Below are positions 1-6,415 of a DNA stretch of 8,120 nt, one piece after another. A program made the position numbers and the translations under genes. Under the pieces are notes generated by a model, which saw only the letters and a program-made list of their open reading frames with translations, did no database searches and was not told where the DNA came from. Within the stretch, counting starts at the first letter, position 1. Each line of letters begins with the position of its first letter. This DNA is from an uncultured Collinsella sp. (GTDB taxonomy: Bacteria > Actinomycetota > Coriobacteriia > Coriobacteriales > Coriobacteriaceae): the NCBI GenBank assembly GCA_900544995.1, contig UQXC01000072.1, positions 1-8,120 of the forward strand. The letters run 5' to 3'.

Positions 1-138
1 CCGTTGCCGCGCCCCGCAGTGCCCGCTTCCCCCGAGAACAATTATCAGTGCAGGTAGAAGGCTTGCCGATTTTCGAAAAAGATGGGTGTGGTCGGCCTCA
101 TCGAGTTCATCGTAGTGAATCGACCTTTTTCTTGGCAT
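1..138 (-). CDS. Possible 5' part of an unidentified gene running off the left edge
   Basis: A minus-strand ATG at 136-138 opens a frame of 46 codons that reaches the window edge without a stop. It begins MPRKRSIHYDELDEADHTHL and then has a hydrophobic stretch (LLPALIIVLGG) at residues 28-38. I recognise no family, and there is no Shine-Dalgarno sequence before the ATG, which argues against this start. A competing plus-strand frame is open from position 3 to a TGA at 198-200, so it could instead be the tail of a plus-strand gene. The 138 bases inside the window cannot decide between the two, and both may be chance. Confidence 0.2.
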   Translation of the reverse strand, partial: MPRKRSIHYDELDEADHTHLFRKSASLLPALIIVLGGSGHCGARQR

Positions 139-189
139 GCAGTGAGTTAAATACCAGTTCCCGTGCTGGAATTGCCCGCCCCATTCGTG

Positions 190-255
190 AGTTGCGGTGA
201 AATAGGGACTGTTAGACGCTCCAAGGTCCTCAACAGTCCGTATTTCACCGCAACT
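190..255. repeat. Intergenic hairpin repeat, copy 1
   Basis: The arms 191-213 and 232-254 are inverted copies of 23 bases with one internal mismatch (205 against 240) around an 18-base loop, and one further pair (190/255) extends the stem. The outer arm reads GTTGCGGTGAAATAG. A second copy with the same outer arm lies at 1411-1477, and differences between the copies compensate across the stem. There is no T-run on either side, so it is not a canonical Rho-independent terminator, although it sits about 50 bases after the regulator's final stop codon. It may be a REP-like or MITE-like dispersed element, or an RNA structure at transcript ends. Confidence 0.85.
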
Positions 256-305
256 TGGAAGGGGCAAGCGGCGTTGGCCAAGCATTGCTGACGGGTTGGA
301 GCGGC

Positions 306-551
306 TTAGGCTTGTTTGCGGCGTTTCCATTGCTTTCGGCACCAGCGCATGAGTGCTTTTACAACTGGGATGGTGATGAGGATGACCCATGCGGGATGGG
401 ACTGCGCCAAGCAAAGCCACATATAGAGGAACCAGGCAATGGCGGCTGTTGGATAGACGCTACCGATTAGCTTAGATAGATGACGTCGGTCGATGAAGTC
501 GCCCATCGCATAGTAGACGGGAATCAGAAAGACCAGAAAGAGCCCCATGCC
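306..551 (-). pseudogene. Orphaned C-terminal membrane segment of the XRE-type regulator (after amber stop)
   Basis: Immediately after the TAG at 552-554 the same reading frame stays open for 81 codons to a TAA at 306-308. The first codon is Gly and the next is ATG. The translation is strongly hydrophobic: GMGLFLVFLIPVYYAMGDF, a basic loop, then VYPTAAIAWFLYMWLCLAQ and a final AWVILITIPVVKAL segment before a basic tail (RWCRKQWKRRK). This looks like the second half of a membrane anchor whose first helix is encoded just before the stop. The likely ancestral sequence is GT-W-GMG, with TGG mutated to TAG. Independent translation from the internal ATG at 546-548 is possible, but it has no good ribosome binding site. 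Read together with the upstream part, the ancestral protein would be about 306 residues. Confidence 0.7.
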
Positions 552-1226
552 CTACGTGCCGCAGATGATGCCGAGCGCGAGATAGGCGAGGACGACAAGT
601 GCAAGAAAGGGAAACTTGTTCCATGCGCGACCGAGCTTAGTATGGAAATGCTTGCCATGATGGTCGAGCTTGTCGTATGCCTCTTTCCAGCTCGAAAAAG
701 TCTCGCCGTCGATGGTAACGGTGCCGTCGGCATTGGTATATACGCTGTGTCCATCGTCCTCTAGCGTATCGATATGCAATCCGCCCGGCCCGACATGGAC
801 CTCTTCACCCTTGCGCTCGTTAGCCACATGGATACCATTCCAGCCAACATGGACCTCTTTGCCTTTGTTGGGATCAATAACATGGATACCGCGTGCGAGA
901 GAAATGTCGACAAGTGGCTTGCCGTCAGAATCCACGTGCTCGGTAGAAGACTCGGCGCCTTCAGACTCGCCTGAATTATTGGCGTCAACGTCATCGTCGG
1001 CCGAGGTGTCGGCATCGCTAGCCGCTTCCCCATATAGCAACTCATCCAGTGACACGCCATACAGCGCGGCGAGCGCAATAAGGTTATCGGTATCGGGTGA
1101 GGATTCGCTGCGTTCCCATTTGCTGACAGCCTGGCGGCTTACGCCAAGCTGAGCAGCAAGCGCCTCTTGGGAAAGACCGGCAGCTTTGCGGCGATCGACG
1201 AGGCGCTGTGCCATCGCAAGATCCAT
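552..1226 (-). CDS. XRE-family HTH regulator with 18-residue HV repeats and a membrane anchor, cut by an amber stop
   Basis: A predicted DNA-binding regulator of 224 residues. I chose the ATG at 1224-1226 because AAAGGA lies six bases upstream (1233-1238). An ATG five codons earlier (1239-1241) has no such site and overlaps this ribosome binding site. Residues 5-58 form a classic Cro/C1-type helix-turn-helix (AAGLSQEALAAQLGVSRQAV, then KWERSESSPD). Residues 66-99 are an acidic, Ser-rich linker. Residues 113-148 hold two 18-residue repeats of the form GIHV-x6-GxEVHVGxx, with a degenerate third starting GLHID. The 54-bp period is visible in the DNA (793-805 against 847-859). Residues 205-222 are a membrane helix ending GIICGT before the TAG. 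The frame continues with matching membrane helices after the stop, so this product is probably truncated to one helix. DNA binding may survive, while the anchor or signal-sensing role is probably impaired. The ligand and target genes are unknown. Confidence 0.8.
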   Translation of the reverse strand: MDLAMAQRLVDRRKAAGLSQEALAAQLGVSRQAVSKWERSESSPDTDNLIALAALYGVSLDELLYGEAASDADTSADDDVDANNSGESEGAESSTEHVDSDGKPLVDISLARGIHVIDPNKGKEVHVGWNGIHVANERKGEEVHVGPGGLHIDTLEDDGHSVYTNADGTVTIDGETFSSWKEAYDKLDHHGKHFHTKLGRAWNKFPFLALVVLAYLALGIICGT

Positions 1227-1232
1227 GACAGT

Positions 1233-1238
1233 TCCTTT
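1233..1238 (-). promoter_or_regulatory. Ribosome binding site that decides the start of the XRE-type regulator
   Basis: The minus strand reads AAAGGA, then six bases, then ATG at 1226. This spacing is better than anything available to the in-frame ATG at 1241, which lies directly against this site. Confidence 0.7.
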
Positions 1239-1360
1239 CATGTGGCGACCGTAATCGAATGAGCCGAGTATGCCGAGAACAACCGGTAGCGACCACCATT
1301 TCTAGTTAGAATCTGCCCCAACCCTACCGCAACTACGAGTAGCAACCCCTAATGGCCTGC

Positions 1361-1379
1361 CATTTCATGACAAATGTCA
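1361..1379. promoter_or_regulatory. Overlapping short palindromes upstream of the regulator, possible operator
   Basis: TGACA-AA-TGTCA (1368-1379) is a five-base-arm palindrome that overlaps a second one, CATTT-N6-AAATG (1361-1376). Nested dyads of this size are typical of dimeric regulator sites. It lies about 140 bases before the XRE-type start codon, so autoregulation is conceivable. I see no convincing -35/-10 pair beside it, and chance cannot be excluded. Confidence 0.3.
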
Positions 1380-1410
1380 GTACGCATAACAGCCAAGAGC
1401 CCTCTCAATA

Positions 1411-1477
1411 TGTTGCGGTGGAATAGTTCCTGTTTTATGGCTCTGCTATGCCAAACGGGAACTATTCCACCGCAACT
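1411..1477. repeat. Intergenic hairpin repeat, copy 2 (covaries with copy 1)
   Basis: The arms 1412-1435 and 1453-1476 pair along their whole length with a single G-U wobble (1431/1457) and a loop of about 17 bases. The outer arm is GTTGCGGTGGAATAG. It differs from copy 1 by four paired substitutions that keep base pairing, and it also repairs the one mismatch of copy 1. A third, single-armed match to the outer motif (ACCGCAACT) lies at 1326-1334. There is no T-run after it on either strand. Confidence 0.85.
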
Positions 1478-1491
1478 TACTATCAGGCCAC

Positions 1492-1516
1492 GCACCCGCA
1501 GAGTAGCTACGGGTGC
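1492..1516. repeat. Short hairpin in the intergenic region
   Basis: GCACCCGCAG (1492-1501) and CTACGGGTGC (1507-1516) form a ten-pair stem with one mismatch and a five-base loop. No T-run follows on either strand, so a terminator role is unlikely. The role is unknown. Confidence 0.4.
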
Positions 1517-1533
1517 CTGGGGTAGGATGCGGC

Positions 1534-1735
1534 GTGCATTTTTGGGAGTATTCAGCAGCCGAGGGTGCCTGCATACTGGATTTTGGGCGAGAGACAGGCG
1601 CCGCGGGCCGCATTCTGCAAAAAAAATGAGCGGTCCTCGAGGCGCCGGAGCTCAAAGTCAGGCTTTCAATGCGCTTTTGTGCGCCCGCTCCCGCACCCGC
1701 GGGCTCCGGGATGCTGAATACTCCGGAATTTGCAC
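1534..1735. repeat. 202-bp unit bounded by 24-base imperfect inverted repeats
   Basis: Bases 1534-1557 and 1712-1735 are inverted copies matching at 20 of 24 positions. The inner 13 bases (TGCTGAATACTCC on the right) are identical. The interior is G+C-rich with an A-run at 1619-1627, and it has no coding frame with recognisable similarity. Just outside both ends lies CCTGGGGTA (1517-1525 and 1743-1751), a nine-base direct repeat that might be a duplicated target or part of a larger repeat. It could be a miniature mobile element or a long structured RNA. No transposase is nearby. Confidence 0.5.
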
Positions 1736-1760
1736 GTCGCCCCCTGGGGTACCCGCGGGC

Positions 1761-1804
1761 AAAAAGCAACCGCCCCGCCGAAATATGCAATCGGCGGGGC
1801 GGTT
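1761..1804 (-). terminator. Rho-independent terminator of the ABC exporter operon
   Basis: A perfect 14-base inverted repeat (1768-1781 and 1791-1804, core CCGCCCCGCCGA) has a nine-base loop. On the minus strand it is followed closely by a run of five T (complement of 1761-1765). It starts about 60 bases after the permease stop codon, which is the expected place for the end of the operon transcript. Confidence 0.88.
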
Positions 1805-1862
1805 TATGCAAAAATGCGGTTGTGGTACATTACAGCTCGCTACAGCTTGAATCCCAGGCAGG

Positions 1863-4628
1863 TTACTCGGCGCTCTTGAGGGCGCCGACCATGTCGATCT
1901 TGTTGAGCGTTCGGTTGGTGGCGAGGTTGACGATAAACGTAAAGCCAAAGGAAAGCACCACGGCGAGCACGTAGCTTAGCGGCTCGACTTCGACGTCAAA
2001 GTACAGCGACGGCATCTGCAAAATGTACGTAAAACTCTCGGCCAGCAAGCCGCCCAGTGGCACGCCCAGCGCGGCGCCAATTGCCGTGAGGATCAACGTC
2101 TCCTTGTTGACGTAGTGGTGCACCTCGCCACGGCGGAAGCCCAGCACCTTAATGGTCGCCAGCTCGCGCTCGCGCTCCGAAATGTTGGTGTTGGACAGCG
2201 TAAACACCACCACAAACGACAGGCACGCCGCCATAAAGGTCACGAGCACCACGACAGAATTGATAATCGTAAAGTTCGCCTCGTAGTTCTGCCAATGTTC
2301 GGCCGTGCTCGAGATGGTGAGCCAACCGTCGCTCTTAATCTTCTTGCTAAACGCAATCTGGTCAGAAGATGAGCCCTTAAGCAGCACAAAGACGCCGTTA
2401 AGGCGCACGCTTCGACCGAACGCGCGCTCATAGGTGCCCTGCGTCATATAAAGCGTATTGCCCAGATAGTTGAGCGAGATGTCGCTAACCTTGACCTTAG
2501 CGACGTTGAGTGACGAATCCTGGACGTGCGCCGTGTCGCCCGACTTGATTCCCAGCACCAGCTGCGAACTCTTGCTTAAATACACGTCCCCGTCACGCAG
2601 GGCGAGCGGTTCTTTGGACTCATCCTCCAGGCGCACGTAATCGCCCAAGTCACCCGTGCGGTCGTCGGGAATCACGATGAGCTGCACGGTCTCGCTCTTG
2701 CCGCCAAACGTAAAGGTAACGTTGTCGGTCATAATCGGCAGGGTCGAGGTTACGGTCACGTTGGAATCATTGGCCGCGCTGCGCTCATCCAATGCCGCGC
2801 ACGTCTGCGAAAAATCGTCGGGATTGGCGACCGCCAGCAGGTCGTAGCGCGTGATATGCCCGTACTGTTTGGGCGAAAGCGCCACCGACGTGTCACGGAT
2901 ACCCATACCGCAGATCACGAGCGCCGTGCAGCCGGCGATACCGAAGATGGTCATAAAGGCACGTTTTTTGTAGCGGAACAGGTTACGTGCTGCCACCTTG
3001 TTCAAAAAGCTCATACGTCGCCAAATAAAACCGATGCGCTCAAGCAAGATGCGCGAGCCGGCACGCGGGGCCTTGGGACGCATGAGCGAGGCAGGGGTCT
3101 CGGCCATCTCGTGGCGGCAGGCAATAATCGTGGCGCCCACCACGCCCACGGCAAACAGCGCCACCGAAACGATCGAGGACACGATGTCGTACGAAAGCAG
3201 CATCTGGGGCAGTGAGTACATGTCGTCGAACACCGTAAACAGGAACAACGGCAGGCCCACAAATCCGATGATGTTGCCGAGCACGCCACCGATCAGACAC
3301 GCCCACAGCGCGTAGTCCACGTATTTGGACAGGATGCGCCCGCGCGAATAACCGAGCGCCTTATACAGGCCGATGAGCGTGCGTTCCTCCTCGACCATAC
3401 GCGTGGCGGTGGTGAGGCTGATGAGCACGGCGACGATAAAGAAGATGAACGGGAACACCGTGGCGATGGCCTCAATTGACGAGCTGTCGCTCTCCACGCT
3501 CGAGTAGCTTGCGATATTGCCGCGGTCCTGGATGTACCAGGTGCATTCGCCCAGGTCAGAGAGCTCGGCGCGGGCATCGGCAAACTGCTGGTCGGCGGCG
3601 GCACGGCGCTGGTCCAGGTCGGCTTGCGCCTGCGCACGCTCGTCGCTGCCCTCGGCCATGCGATTGATGTTGTCCTGCTCAATCCCAAAGAGCATATTCG
3701 CCTGGCGCTCGGCCGCATCCAAGCTTGCCGGCGTGTCGACCGTCAGTTCCTGAGCGCGCGCCTTCTCACGCTCCTCGCGGATCTTCTCGATATTGCCCTT
3801 GACCTCATTGATCTTTGCCGCGTAGGAATCCGAATAGGAGTTGAGGCTCTTGGCTCCCTCGACGATCACGTGGACCGCGGAGTAGGAAGAAGTTGTCGCG
3901 GCGTCCTCGCTCACATAGAACTTATAGTCCGCCGCCGAAGCAGCGCGAAAGGCGTTGACTGTCGAGTCGGAACTCACATCAGTGGGGTCGAGGACCTCAG
4001 CCGTAATGGTGTAATCGCCCGCGGCGAACTGGTCCTTGGCGCTTTGATTGGACGAGCTCGCGTCATTGGCGGCAAAACTCACCGTATCGCCGATTTTCTT
4101 GCCCGATGCCTTCAGGAACTTCGAAGTCACCGCGACTTCATCAGCGCTCTCGGGCAAATCGCCGTTCACGAGCACCGGCTGATCGATGTTCTCCTTGGAG
4201 AGACTCTGCACGACCACGCGCTCGCGCGTTGTACCCACGGCGGTGTAGGCGGTCTCGGTGTAGATGCCCTCGGCCGTCTCGACACCATCGACCTCTTGGA
4301 TGGCGGCGAGATCATCGTCGGTCAGGCCATAGGTCGACTGTACGTTGATATCGTAGACATTCTGCTGGTCAAAGTAGGCGTCAACCGAATCGCACAGGTC
4401 CTCGCAACCCGCCTTAAGGCCGCACATCACGCTCACGCCAAGCGCGGTGATGACCACGATTGACAAGAAACGCTTAAGACTGCCTCGGATTGTGCGGTAG
4501 ATGCCACGGCGAAAAACCGTCGGCACCATATCGTTTGAGCTTTGGGCAGTGCGGTAGGTCGTAAAATCCTGCTCGCGCTCCGTGTTCTGCGCGTCGCGGC
4601 GTAGGCTGTTTTGGCGGTCTTGGTCCAT
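1863..4628 (-). CDS. MacB/FtsX-type ABC transporter permease with two FtsX domains and an extracytoplasmic coiled coil
   Basis: Membrane subunit of an ABC exporter or mechanotransmission transporter, 921 residues from the ATG at 4626-4628. A GTG at 4638-4640 would add four, and neither has a strong ribosome binding site. The ATG lies five bases after the ATPase stop, so translational coupling is likely. Counting from the ATG, TM1 is at about 54-72. A long extracytoplasmic region follows, with an Ala/Glu/Arg/Gln-rich coiled coil at about 271-356. TM2-4 are at about 388-406, 439-464 and 484-503. The second half repeats the plan: TM5 at 557-576, an extracytoplasmic domain, and TM6-8 at about 786-811, 842-862 and 884-902. 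Each half has the cytoplasmic FtsX coupling motif (EEERTLIGLYKALG; ERERELATIKVLG) that contacts the ATPase. Large permeases of this plan occur in Gram-positive bacteria in peptide efflux or envelope stress. The substrate is unknown. The gene is intact. Confidence 0.92.
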   Translation of the reverse strand: MDQDRQNSLRRDAQNTEREQDFTTYRTAQSSNDMVPTVFRRGIYRTIRGSLKRFLSIVVITALGVSVMCGLKAGCEDLCDSVDAYFDQQNVYDINVQSTYGLTDDDLAAIQEVDGVETAEGIYTETAYTAVGTTRERVVVQSLSKENIDQPVLVNGDLPESADEVAVTSKFLKASGKKIGDTVSFAANDASSSNQSAKDQFAAGDYTITAEVLDPTDVSSDSTVNAFRAASAADYKFYVSEDAATTSSYSAVHVIVEGAKSLNSYSDSYAAKINEVKGNIEKIREEREKARAQELTVDTPASLDAAERQANMLFGIEQDNINRMAEGSDERAQAQADLDQRRAAADQQFADARAELSDLGECTWYIQDRGNIASYSSVESDSSSIEAIATVFPFIFFIVAVLISLTTATRMVEEERTLIGLYKALGYSRGRILSKYVDYALWACLIGGVLGNIIGFVGLPLFLFTVFDDMYSLPQMLLSYDIVSSIVSVALFAVGVVGATIIACRHEMAETPASLMRPKAPRAGSRILLERIGFIWRRMSFLNKVAARNLFRYKKRAFMTIFGIAGCTALVICGMGIRDTSVALSPKQYGHITRYDLLAVANPDDFSQTCAALDERSAANDSNVTVTSTLPIMTDNVTFTFGGKSETVQLIVIPDDRTGDLGDYVRLEDESKEPLALRDGDVYLSKSSQLVLGIKSGDTAHVQDSSLNVAKVKVSDISLNYLGNTLYMTQGTYERAFGRSVRLNGVFVLLKGSSSDQIAFSKKIKSDGWLTISSTAEHWQNYEANFTIINSVVVLVTFMAACLSFVVVFTLSNTNISERERELATIKVLGFRRGEVHHYVNKETLILTAIGAALGVPLGGLLAESFTYILQMPSLYFDVEVEPLSYVLAVVLSFGFTFIVNLATNRTLNKIDMVGALKSAE

Positions 4629-4633
4629 GGGCG

Positions 4634-5335
4634 CTACCACTCGATCGTCTCGATAGGCACGGGATTTTGCTGGACCGTCTCGCTCTCCACGCGACCGTTC
4701 TTAAAGCGGATCAGGCGATCGGCCATGGGCGCCAGCGCGGAGTTGTGGGTGATGATGATGACCGTAATGCCCTGCTTGCGGCAAGTGTCCTGCAGCAGCT
4801 GCAAGATCTGCTTGCCGGTTTTATAGTCAAGTGCGCCCGTGGGCTCGTCGCACAAAAGCAGCTTGGGGTTCTTTGCCAGTGCGCGGGCAATGGACACGCG
4901 CTGCTGCTCGCCGCCCGAAAGCTGCGCGGGGAAGTTGGCGAGGCGCTCACCCAAGCCAACCTGGCAAAGCGTTTGCTCGGCATCGAGCGAATCAGGGCAG
5001 ATTTGCGCCGCAAGCTCAACATTTTCGAGCGCCGTCAGGTTGGGGACCAGATTGTAGAACTGGAAGACAAAGCCGACGTCGGCGCGGCGGTATTCCACGA
5101 GCTGCGCCTCGTTAGCGGAGCTCACATCGCGCCCGTCCACCGTCACGGTGCCGGAAGTCGCCGTATCCATGCCGCCCAGAATGTTGAGCGCCGTGGTCTT
5201 GCCGGCACCCGAAGCACCCAAAATGATGGCGAGCTCGCCGCGCTCGACCGTAAAGCTCGCGCCGTCGAGTGCGTGAATGCGGGCGTCGCCCTCGCCGTAT
5301 GCCTTGATGACGTCTTTGAATTCGATATAAGCCAT
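4634..5335 (-). CDS. ABC transporter ATP-binding protein, MacB/LolD/FtsE class
   Basis: Cytoplasmic ATPase of 233 residues, the usual size for a stand-alone subunit partnered with FtsX-fold permeases. All motifs are present: Walker A GASGAGKT (40-47), Q-loop Gln92 in VFQFYNLVPNLTALENV, signature LSGGEQQR (139-146), Walker B LLLCDEP with Asp163 and Glu164, D-loop GALD, and switch His197 in ITHN. The FQ-x-YNLVPNLT-x-xENV stretch and the residues after Walker B are typical of the MacB/LolD branch. It should power the permease encoded immediately downstream. The start ATG (5333-5335) gives a normal N-terminus (YIEFKDVIKAYG), but its ribosome binding site is weak (GATGGGA). The gene is transcribed divergently from the GyrI-like gene, with 271 bases between them. 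I found no clear promoter for it there, and no dedicated regulator lies beside it. Confidence 0.95.
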   Translation of the reverse strand: MAYIEFKDVIKAYGEGDARIHALDGASFTVERGELAIILGASGAGKTTALNILGGMDTATSGTVTVDGRDVSSANEAQLVEYRRADVGFVFQFYNLVPNLTALENVELAAQICPDSLDAEQTLCQVGLGERLANFPAQLSGGEQQRVSIARALAKNPKLLLCDEPTGALDYKTGKQILQLLQDTCRKQGITVIIITHNSALAPMADRLIRFKNGRVESETVQQNPVPIETIEW

Positions 5336-5536
5336 CGATCGGTTCCCATCTGGTCGGATAACTCTTTAGTATTACCCATTTCGCACCGACTAAAAAGGGA
5401 CGGGTTTATTTTGGCAGGTTCTATATGGGGAAACGGCAGCTATAGATGAGGCGCCGGGGAGGCAGAGAAATCATCGATGGGGTCAGGCCGACCGCCAAAC
5501 ACAACGCACGCATCTCAATCTGTCAGCCAAATCATT

Positions 5537-5550
5537 CGAACAGCTGTTCG
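5537..5550. promoter_or_regulatory. LexA (SOS) box upstream of the GyrI-like gene
   Basis: CGAACAGCTGTTCG is a perfect 14-base palindrome. It fits the Gram-positive/actinobacterial LexA operator pattern (CGAAC-N4-GTTCG). It ends four bases before the TATGAT -10 element and 56 bases before the start codon, a position where LexA would block RNA polymerase. No other such site was seen in the window. Confidence 0.75.
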
Positions 5551-5554
5551 TTTC

Positions 5555-5565
5555 TATGATATGAT
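5555..5565 (+). promoter_or_regulatory. -10 element of the GyrI-like gene promoter
   Basis: TATGATATGAT contains two overlapping TATGAT hexamers (5555-5560 and 5560-5565). A good -35 is not evident, since the LexA box occupies that region. Transcription would start near 5567-5573, leaving a leader of about 35 bases. Confidence 0.5.
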
Positions 5566-5606
5566 TCAGCTATCTAAGCAGGCCAATCCGCAGAAAGGCG
5601 GCCAAC

Positions 5607-6245
5607 ATGGCGTTCGACTTTAAGAAGGAATGCAAGGAGCTCTACAAACCTGCAAGCAAGCCGAGTATCGTAACTGTCCCGCCTATGAGCTACGTTGCCG
5701 TTCGCGGCAAGGGCGACCCAAATACCGAAGGTGGCGAGTATCAAAACGCCCTGCCGCTGCTTTACGGAATCGCCTATACCGTCAAGATGTCGAAGAAAGG
5801 CTCAAGGAGTATCGAGGACTATTTCGACTTTGTGGTACCGCCGCTCGAGGGTTTCTGGTGGCAAGACTCCCCGAGCGGCGACATCGATTATGTACGCAAG
5901 GACGATTTCAACTTTATCTCGTGCATCCGCCTGCCCGATTTCGTCAGCCGAGATGATTTTGACTGGGCAGTCGCGGAGGCCACGGCCAAAAAGAAACTGG
6001 ACTTTTCTGCCGTCGAGCTGCTTAAAGTTGACGAGGGTCTCTGCGTTCAATGCATGCACACCGGGCCTTATGACGACGAACCGGCGACCGTAAACGCTAT
6101 GCATGAATACACGACCGAGCAGGGCTATGTCCCCGACTTCTCAGGCACCCGTTTACATCACGAAATCTATCTCTCCGATCCACGCAAATGTGCACCGGAG
6201 AAACTAAAGACCGTGGTTCGTCATCCTATCAAGCGCGCTGAATAG
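5607..6245 (+). CDS. Stand-alone GyrI-like small-molecule-binding protein, possible SOS-induced cyclopropanoid hydrolase
   Basis: Cytoplasmic protein of 212 residues with a GyrI-like (SHS2, SbmC/AraC effector-binding) fold and no DNA-binding domain. The start ATG follows AGAAAGGCGG with a five-base gap. The N-terminal half has the hallmarks of the ~210-residue stand-alone clade: ELYKPASKPSIVTVP, RGKGDPN (33-39), a LLYGIAYTVKMS segment (51-62) and VPPLEGFWW (77-85). The C-terminal half has MHTGPYDDEP (150-159) and RLHHEIYLSDPRK (182-194), with Glu186 a candidate pocket or catalytic residue. Characterised members of this clade hydrolyse cyclopropane-containing DNA-alkylating toxins. E. coli SbmC/GyrI is SOS-induced and protects gyrase from inhibitors. 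The LexA box in the promoter supports a role in DNA-damage defence. The actual substrate is unknown. The gene is intact and ends in a possible terminator. Confidence 0.88.
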   Translation: MAFDFKKECKELYKPASKPSIVTVPPMSYVAVRGKGDPNTEGGEYQNALPLLYGIAYTVKMSKKGSRSIEDYFDFVVPPLEGFWWQDSPSGDIDYVRKDDFNFISCIRLPDFVSRDDFDWAVAEATAKKKLDFSAVELLKVDEGLCVQCMHTGPYDDEPATVNAMHEYTTEQGYVPDFSGTRLHHEIYLSDPRKCAPEKLKTVVRHPIKRAE

Positions 6246-6274
6246 CGCGGAGCGTCATTTCACGCGCTAGGTTT
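6243..6274 (+). terminator. Possible terminator overlapping the GyrI-like stop codon
   Basis: TAGCGCG (6243-6249, including the stop codon) pairs with CGCGCTA (6263-6269) across a 13-base loop, followed by GGTTTT. The stem is short and the T-run has only four bases, so this would be a weak terminator at best. Confidence 0.4.
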
Positions 6275-6304
6275 TAAGCCAGCCAACCAGCCGCCTCCTA
6301 GGCT

Positions 6305-6345
6305 GTCAAGCAATTATCTTGACGCGGCCCGCAGCATCTTATAAG
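6305..6345 (+). promoter_or_regulatory. Promoter with overlapping dyad upstream of the abi remnant
   Basis: TTGACG (6319-6324) serves as -35 and TATAAG (6340-6345) as -10, with a spacer of 15 bases, slightly short. A perfect dyad, GTCAAG-N7-CTTGAC (6305-6323), covers the -35 and looks like an operator. The predicted start near 6352 would produce the structured RNA just upstream of the abi gene. Confidence 0.45.
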
Positions 6346-6351
6346 TTTGTT

Positions 6352-6400
6352 TTGCTAAAGCTGGAAAGCCTCTCAACGATGCGCAACTCCAGCTCTTTTT
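6352..6400 (+). ncRNA. Candidate small structured RNA upstream of the Abi_2 remnant
   Basis: From the predicted start to a T-run (6396-6400) the transcript would be about 49 bases. AGCTGGA (6359-6365) pairs with TCCAGCT (6388-6394), followed by CTTTTT, a terminator-like end. The loop segment AAGCCTCT (6366-6373) is complementary to AGAGGCTT (6407-6414), which overlaps the ribosome binding site of the abi remnant. The two helices would cross, as in an H-type pseudoknot. Abi_2/AbiF-type HEPN toxins have been reported with an adjacent non-coding RNA antitoxin. The position fits, but I cannot confirm any family match. Confidence 0.35.
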
Positions 6401-6415
6401 CTATCAAGAGGCTTA

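Noticed and set aside
780..900. CRISPR-like regular repeats
   Set aside because: The 54-bp periodicity is fully explained by two 18-residue protein repeats in frame; there are no spacers.
670..1152. Plus-strand Ser-rich open frame opposite the regulator
   Set aside because: The Ser/Pro-rich translation is what the complement of the acidic linker and HV repeats would give.
1374..1974. Several overlapping open frames on both strands in the hairpin-rich intergenic region
   Set aside because: They run through perfect inverted repeats and the terminator, lack ribosome binding sites, and have Arg/Pro/Ala-rich translations typical of non-coding high-G+C DNA.
3624..4463. Long plus-strand open frame of 279 codons opposite the permease
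   Set aside because: It is antisense to a clearly coding permease with recognisable domains; high-G+C codon use leaves opposite frames open.
5369..5393. TAATAC/TTAGTC pair as the ABC operon promoter
   Set aside because: The spacing is only about 13 bases and the hexamers match poorly.
4667..5449. Plus-strand open frame of 260 codons opposite the ATPase
   Set aside because: It mirrors the ATPase, all of whose motifs are on the minus strand; its translation shows no family features.
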